A stretch of DNA of 64,000 bases from an uncultured Selenomonadales bacterium (GTDB lineage: Bacteria > Bacillota > Negativicutes > Acidaminococcales > Acidaminococcaceae). Positions 60,824 through 64,000 of this stretch are shown in pieces; within the stretch, counting starts at the first letter, position 1; each line of letters begins with the position of its first letter. Under the pieces are notes generated by a model. That model made no database searches, was not told the origin of the DNA, and saw nothing but the letters and a program-made list of their open reading frames with translations. A program made the position numbers and the translations under genes. Location of the stretch: positions 1 through 64,000 of the forward strand of contig ONAN01000001.1 in NCBI GenBank assembly GCA_900315805.1. The letters run 5' to 3'.

Positions 60824-61240
60824 ATGGATCAGAAATCTTTGGTACTGGTAAAACCGGACGGAGTCCGCAAACACCTGATTGGCGAAATCATCAGCCGCTT
60901 CGAACGCCGCGGCCTGAAGATCTGCGCCCTGAAAATGCTGGTTATGACCAAGGCACAGGCTGAATATCATTATGCAGAACATGTAGGCAAACCGTTCTTC
61001 CCTGAACTGGAAGCCTTCATCACCGGCGGCCCGCTGGTTGCCATGGTTGTGGAAGGCCCGAACGCCATCAAGGCAATCCGCACGATGATGGGCGTGACCG
61101 ACCCGATCGAATCCACCCCGGGTTCCATCCGCGGTGACTTCGCCCTGGACAAAGGCGAAAACGTAATTCATGGCAGTGACAGCCCCGAAGCCGCTGAACG
61201 TGAAATCAAGAACTTCTTCAAACCCGAAGAAATCTACTAA
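60824..61240 (+). CDS. ndk: Nucleoside diphosphate kinase
   Basis: 138 residues. It balances nucleoside triphosphates by phosphotransfer through a histidine, which is in [16 protein letters not shown] (His near 116). [13 protein letters not shown] and [17 protein letters not shown] are conserved. AAAAGGAG precedes ATG 60824. A small hairpin lies upstream at 60760-60783. Confidence 0.97.
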   Translation: MDQKSLVLVKPDGVRKHLIGEIISRFERRGLKICALKMLVMTKAQAEYHYAEHVGKPFFPELEAFITGGPLVAMVVEGPNAIKAIRTMMGVTDPIESTPGSIRGDFALDKGENVIHGSDSPEAAEREIKNFFKPEEIY

Positions 61241-61248
61241 GAACCACC

Positions 61249-61281
61249 GGCTCAGACGGCACCGCCGCCTGGGCCTTTTTT
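61249..61281 (+). terminator. Intrinsic terminator after ndk
   Basis: GGCTCAG (61249-61255) pairs with CTGGGCC (61269-61275) and an inner CGGC/GCCG extends the stem, followed by TTTTTT. Confidence 0.85.
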
Positions 61282-61307
61282 AACATCCCCTGAAGGAGGT
61301 AAGGAAT

Positions 61308-61826
61308 ATGAAGAAAGCTGCAGTCTATACCCGTACGGGTGACAAAGGCACGACGGGACTCTACACGGGCGAACGCGTTTCCAAGTGCTCCCCCCGCGTC
61401 GAAGCCTACGGCACGCTGGACGAAATCACGTCGGCCCTGGGCCTGGCCCGTTCCCTCGTCAAACGGGACGATGTGCGGGAAACGATTTTCGAAGTCCAGA
61501 AACTGATGATGTCCATGATGGCCGATGTGGCCAGCCTGAACCTGCCGCAGCCCTATATCACGGAAGAGCACGTCAAAAAGTTCGAAGAAACCATCGACAA
61601 GTATGACGCCCTGCTCCAGCCGCTGAGCCATTTCCTGATCCCCGGCGGCAACCCCGGCGCCGCGGCCCTCGATATGGCACGCACGACGACGCGCCGCGCC
61701 GAACGGCAGCTGCTCCGCCTGAATGAGGAAGAGCCGGTCAACCCGCAGCTCCTCATCTGCGTGAACCGTCTGTCCGACCTGTGCTTCATTCTGTCCCGCG
61801 TGGAAACGGAAGTAGGGGCGAAGTAA
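61308..61826 (+). CDS. Cob(I)alamin adenosyltransferase, PduO type
   Basis: 172 residues. YTRTGDKGTTGLYTGERVSK at the N-terminus, ARTTTRRAERQL (near 126) and CVNRLSDLCFILSR at the C-terminus are the PduO/ACA family signatures for ATP and corrinoid binding. It is unrelated in fold to the CobA-type enzyme at 28958. It sits just before the second cobalamin riboswitch, so it may serve coenzyme B12 salvage or repair of cob(II)alamin for enzymes. GAAGGAGGT lies upstream of the ATG. Confidence 0.93.
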   Translation: MKKAAVYTRTGDKGTTGLYTGERVSKCSPRVEAYGTLDEITSALGLARSLVKRDDVRETIFEVQKLMMSMMADVASLNLPQPYITEEHVKKFEETIDKYDALLQPLSHFLIPGGNPGAAALDMARTTTRRAERQLLRLNEEEPVNPQLLICVNRLSDLCFILSRVETEVGAK

Positions 61827-61848
61827 CCCCGTTTTTTCAGTAAAAAAG

Positions 61849-61902
61849 GACTCCCTGTGGAACTGGTGCGTTTTGTACCGCGTTGTTCCGCAGGGAGTCT
61901 TT
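61849..61902 (+). terminator. Long hairpin after the pduO-type gene, possible terminator
   Basis: GACTCCCTGTGGAAC pairs with GTTCCGCAGGGAGTC (one G-T pair), and an inner GGTGC/GTACC helix extends it. Only three T residues follow, so termination may be incomplete. Confidence 0.5.
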
Positions 61903-61927
61903 GACGTTGCGGAACAGCCGGCCCGGA

Positions 61928-61956
61928 TTGTCATGAACCCGGTTTTATAGTATAAT
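61928..61956 (+). promoter_or_regulatory. Promoter of the cobU-cobT operon
   Basis: TTGTCA at 61928-61933 and TATAAT at 61951-61956 have a 17-base spacer. The transcript would start just before the riboswitch. Confidence 0.78.
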
Positions 61957-61974
61957 GGGCATTGGAAATGTTTT

Positions 61975-62184
61975 ACCAGGTGTGGCCGATGCGTCGGCCG
62001 CTTAATAGGGAATACCGGTGTGAATCCGGAGCAGTCCCGCTACTGTAACAGGGAGCCTGCCGCAATCTGCCATTGGGAAACCGAGAAGGCGCGGCAAGGC
62101 GGTGAACTGAAGCCAGGAGACCTGCCTGAAAGAGGGAACCATCGTACCTACGGGAGATAGGGAAGTGGCTGTTCAGGCAGATAC
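61975..62184 (+). ncRNA. Cobalamin riboswitch (canonical), leader of cobU-cobT
   Basis: The canonical B12 box AGCCAGGAGACCTGCC is at 62111-62126, and upstream are AATAGGGAATACCGGTGTGAATCCGG and GTCCCGCTACTGTAACAGGG, the standard conserved cores of the cobalamin aptamer. The 3' part of the box, CTGCCTGAA (62122-62130), is perfectly complementary to TTCAGGCAG at 62172-62180, and ACCTGC (62120-62125) to GCAGGT in the terminator's left arm. That gives a readable antiterminator: free aptamer allows readthrough, ligand-bound aptamer frees the terminator. Confidence 0.95.
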
Positions 62185-62220
62185 GCAGGTTGTCTCTTTG
62201 TGAGACGGCCTGCTTTTTTT
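62185..62220 (+). terminator. Riboswitch expression-platform terminator before cobU
   Basis: GCAGG and GTCTC on the left pair with GAGAC and CCTGC on the right (62185-62213), followed by seven T residues. It ends 45 bases before the cobU ATG. Confidence 0.92.
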
Positions 62221-62264
62221 ACTGCCGGGCTGAAACCGTTCACCCGGGAAAGGAGTCACAACGC

Positions 62265-62852
62265 ATGGGAGCGAAAGCCGAAATCGTATTGGTATTGGGA
62301 GGCGCCCGCAGCGGCAAAAGCGAGTTCGCCGAGACCTATGTCCTCCATGCCGGGGCCTGCTGCGGCTATGTCGCCACGGCGGAAATCCTGGACGAGGAGA
62401 TGCGCGAACGGGTGCGCCTGCACCGGGAACGGCGCGGCAAACGCTGGCTGACCTTCGAGGCACCGTACCACGCGGAAAAGGTGCTGCCCGAGGCGGGGCA
62501 GCGGACCGACGCCATCCTTTTCGATGACATCACGATCTATCTGTCCAACCTGCTGTACGGCAAGGAGGCGCTGCAGGGGACGACGACGGAAAAGGCGGCC
62601 GCCGCGGCCCGGCGGATCGGGACCCTGCTCGAGGCGGCGCGCGCCACGGAACGGACGGTCGTCTTCGTCTCCAACGACGTGGGCGCCGGCATCGTGCCGG
62701 ACAACGCCATGGCCCGGGAGTACCGGGACATTGCGGGCTGGGTGAACCAGCAGATCGGGGCGGCGGCGGACAAGGTCTTCTATGTCATCGCCGGCCAGGC
62801 CGTGGACATCAAGCGCCTGGCGTTCCGTTTCGATGAGACGGCAAAGCCCTGA
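62265..62852 (+). CDS. cobU: Adenosylcobinamide kinase / adenosylcobinamide-phosphate guanylyltransferase CobU
   Basis: 195 residues. P-loop LGGARSGKSEFAE near residue 11, YVATAEILDEEMRERVRLHRERR (with the guanylylated histidine region), and FVSNDVGAGIVPDNAMAREYRDIAGWVNQ are the CobU hallmarks. It activates adenosylcobinamide for nucleotide-loop assembly. ATG 62265 has AAAGGAG 9 bases upstream; the same frame reaches back into the riboswitch and is not coding there. Confidence 0.95.
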   Translation: MGAKAEIVLVLGGARSGKSEFAETYVLHAGACCGYVATAEILDEEMRERVRLHRERRGKRWLTFEAPYHAEKVLPEAGQRTDAILFDDITIYLSNLLYGKEALQGTTTEKAAAAARRIGTLLEAARATERTVVFVSNDVGAGIVPDNAMAREYRDIAGWVNQQIGAAADKVFYVIAGQAVDIKRLAFRFDETAKP

Positions 62853-62902
62853 CGGGCCTGCCGCGGATTCACTGGGAAAATCAGATAAGGAAGGAATCAA
62901 TC

Positions 62903-63919
62903 ATGCTGGATGAATTACAGATTGCAAAACCCGATGAGGCCATCCGCCGCCATGTGCTGGCGGAATGGCGGCGGGTCCTGCCGGAAGGCGAGGAGCTGGG
63001 GGACCTGGAAACCATGACGGCCGATTACCTGGCCATGACGGACGGCAAAGGCCTGCGCGGACTGCGGCCGGTCATGCTGCTCATGTGCGGGGACCACGGC
63101 ATCGCCAAATACGGTGTCAGCGCTTTCCCCCAGGAAGTGACCCTGCAGATGATCAACGGCTACGGCCGCGGCACGGCGGGGGCGAACGTCATGGCGCGCC
63201 ACGCCGGGGCGGATGTGGTCGTCGTGGACGCCGGCACCAACTTCGACCTGTCCGCGTACAAGCATGTGCGGCAGTGCAAAGTGGCCTGGGGCACGGACGA
63301 TTTCACGCAGGGACCGGCCATGACGGCGGCGCAGGCGGAACAGGCCCTGCGCGTCGGCATGAAGATTGCCAACGAAGCCATCGACGGTGGCTGCAATATA
63401 TTGGAAACAGGGGAAATGGGCATTGCCAACACGACCTCGACGGCGGCCATCGCCGCCGCCTTCCTCGGCCTGACGCCCGAAGAGACGACGGGCCGCGGCA
63501 GCGGCATCAATGACGAGCGCCTGCGGATCAAGACGGACGTCGTCCGCAAGGGCCTGGCCGTGAACAAACCCGTCCGCGGCGACGGCTTCGACATCCTCTG
63601 CAAAGTCGGCGGCTACGACCACGCGGGCCTGGCGGGCATGATCCTCGCCGGGGCGGCCCGCCACGTACCGACCATGGTGGACGGCGTCAATGCCACGGCG
63701 GCAGCCCTGCTGGCCTACGGCATCAACCCGGCCTGCGCCGGCTACCTGCTCTGTTCCCACCTGTCTTCCGACCTGAGCCACCGGAAGATGCTCGAAGTGC
63801 TGGGCCTCAAACCGATTGTGGACGCCGGTATGCGCCTGGGCGAAGGAACGGGCGCCAATGTGGCCATGAGCATCCTGCGCACGGCCCTCAACACATACCG
63901 GACCCTGACGCAGGCTTGA
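62903..63919 (+). CDS. cobT: Nicotinate-nucleotide--dimethylbenzimidazole phosphoribosyltransferase CobT
   Basis: 338 residues. CGDHGIAKYGVSAFPQEVTLQM (near residue 58), ETGEMGIANTTSTAAIAA, GRGSGINDERLRIK and the C-terminal RLGEGTGANVAM, whose glutamate is the catalytic base in CobT, are all intact. It builds the alpha-ribotide of the lower ligand. Negativicutes are known for phenolic lower ligands made by ArsAB, which are CobT homologues in tandem; only this one copy is visible before the window ends. CobT versus Ars type is not decided by the motifs I can see. Confidence 0.92.
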   Translation: MLDELQIAKPDEAIRRHVLAEWRRVLPEGEELGDLETMTADYLAMTDGKGLRGLRPVMLLMCGDHGIAKYGVSAFPQEVTLQMINGYGRGTAGANVMARHAGADVVVVDAGTNFDLSAYKHVRQCKVAWGTDDFTQGPAMTAAQAEQALRVGMKIANEAIDGGCNILETGEMGIANTTSTAAIAAAFLGLTPEETTGRGSGINDERLRIKTDVVRKGLAVNKPVRGDGFDILCKVGGYDHAGLAGMILAGAARHVPTMVDGVNATAAALLAYGINPACAGYLLCSHLSSDLSHRKMLEVLGLKPIVDAGMRLGEGTGANVAMSILRTALNTYRTLTQA

Positions 63920-63929
63920 AGGTGAACGT

Positions 63930-64000
63930 ATGGAAGACGCAACGAAACAGGAAACCAAACCGGAGGACCTGAAGAAGAAGGGCACGGAAGTGGAAGAGGA
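63930..64000 (+). CDS. Start of an unidentified gene (truncated by window end)
   Basis: ATG 63930, eleven bases after cobT, opens MEDATKQETKPEDLKKKGTE, a highly charged Lys/Glu-rich N-terminus running off the window. It follows cobU and cobT in the same direction, so a cobamide gene such as cobS is plausible, but the visible residues do not resemble a CobS N-terminus (a membrane protein). Nothing more can be said. Confidence 0.5.
   Translation, partial: MEDATKQETKPEDLKKKGTEVEE

Noticed and set aside
1-64000. CRISPR array, insertion sequence, prophage or integron
   Set aside because: No set of regularly spaced repeats, transposase, integrase other than the chromosomal XerD-like gene, or phage structural gene was found.

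Overview
The window is a densely packed, roughly 60% GC, gene-rich chromosome segment with no mobile elements, phage genes, CRISPR arrays or tRNAs that I can see. The best taxonomic clue is the protein at 7588-8856: a signal peptide, one SLH domain, a short coiled coil and a beta-barrel-like body ending in Phe. That is the outer-membrane porin type of diderm Firmicutes (Negativicutes). Oxygen-independent cobalamin synthesis, FMN/nitroreductase proteins and the gene set fit a strict anaerobe of that class. I cannot resolve the genus.

Layout: 1-130 is the 3' end of a 5S rRNA (end of an rRNA operon) and its terminator. 289-4592 is a Trk potassium uptake unit with one TrkA and two dissimilar TrkH proteins. 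4664-7263 holds two tandem LarA-type racemase homologues. 7588-8856 is the SLH porin, followed by an aminotransferase. 10300-11046 (minus strand) is an RluA-family pseudouridine synthase. 11237-14062 is a BtuFCD/FecBCD-type ABC importer and 14108-15826 an ABC exporter half-transporter.

15878-30219 is a large cobalamin operon behind a cobalamin-riboswitch-like leader with an intrinsic terminator. Its order is cbiD, cbiL, cbiF, cbiG, cbiH, cbiJ, cbiET, cbiA, cbiB, cobD, an ApgM-like phosphomutase homologue, cbiP, cobA, cbiC. The last genes of the pathway (cobU, cobT and a truncated gene) sit behind a second, canonical cobalamin riboswitch at the right end (61928-64000), next to a PduO-type adenosyltransferase. 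Nearly the whole path from cobalt-precorrin-2 to the nucleotide loop is therefore here. Cobaltochelatase and a recognisable CobS and CobC are not seen. The ApgM-like protein is a candidate for a missing phosphate-handling step.

30393-36342 is the most unusual block: a TerB_N/TerB_C protein, a BrxC/BrxD-family P-loop ATPase and an Lhr-like DEVH helicase, followed by a translationally coupled exported protein. BrxD- and BrxHI-like proteins occur in type 2 BREX phage defence, but no BREX methylase, PglZ or PglW is present, so this looks like a compact system of its own.

36465-39664 has a ferredoxin-nitroreductase, an FMN 2-hydroxyacid dehydrogenase-like protein, an unknown coiled-coil protein and a second nitroreductase. 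39878-43809 is an Fe(III)-type ABC importer. 43962-44432 encodes a small secreted protein made of 11-residue repeats, followed by an acyl-CoA ligase and, on the minus strand, a dicarboxylate/amino-acid:cation symporter. 47564-58038 is a DNA-repair/RNA-modification block (miaB, mutS, mutL, RsmJ-like, miaA, hfq, xerD, divergent polysaccharide deacetylase). 58079-61240 has a class III aminotransferase, a START-domain protein, htpX and ndk.

Many promoters have a TATAAT -10 box with an upstream TGn extension and a 17-base spacer. Intrinsic terminators are common and easy to see. Long ORFs on the opposite strand of real genes are GC-bias shadows and are not annotated.
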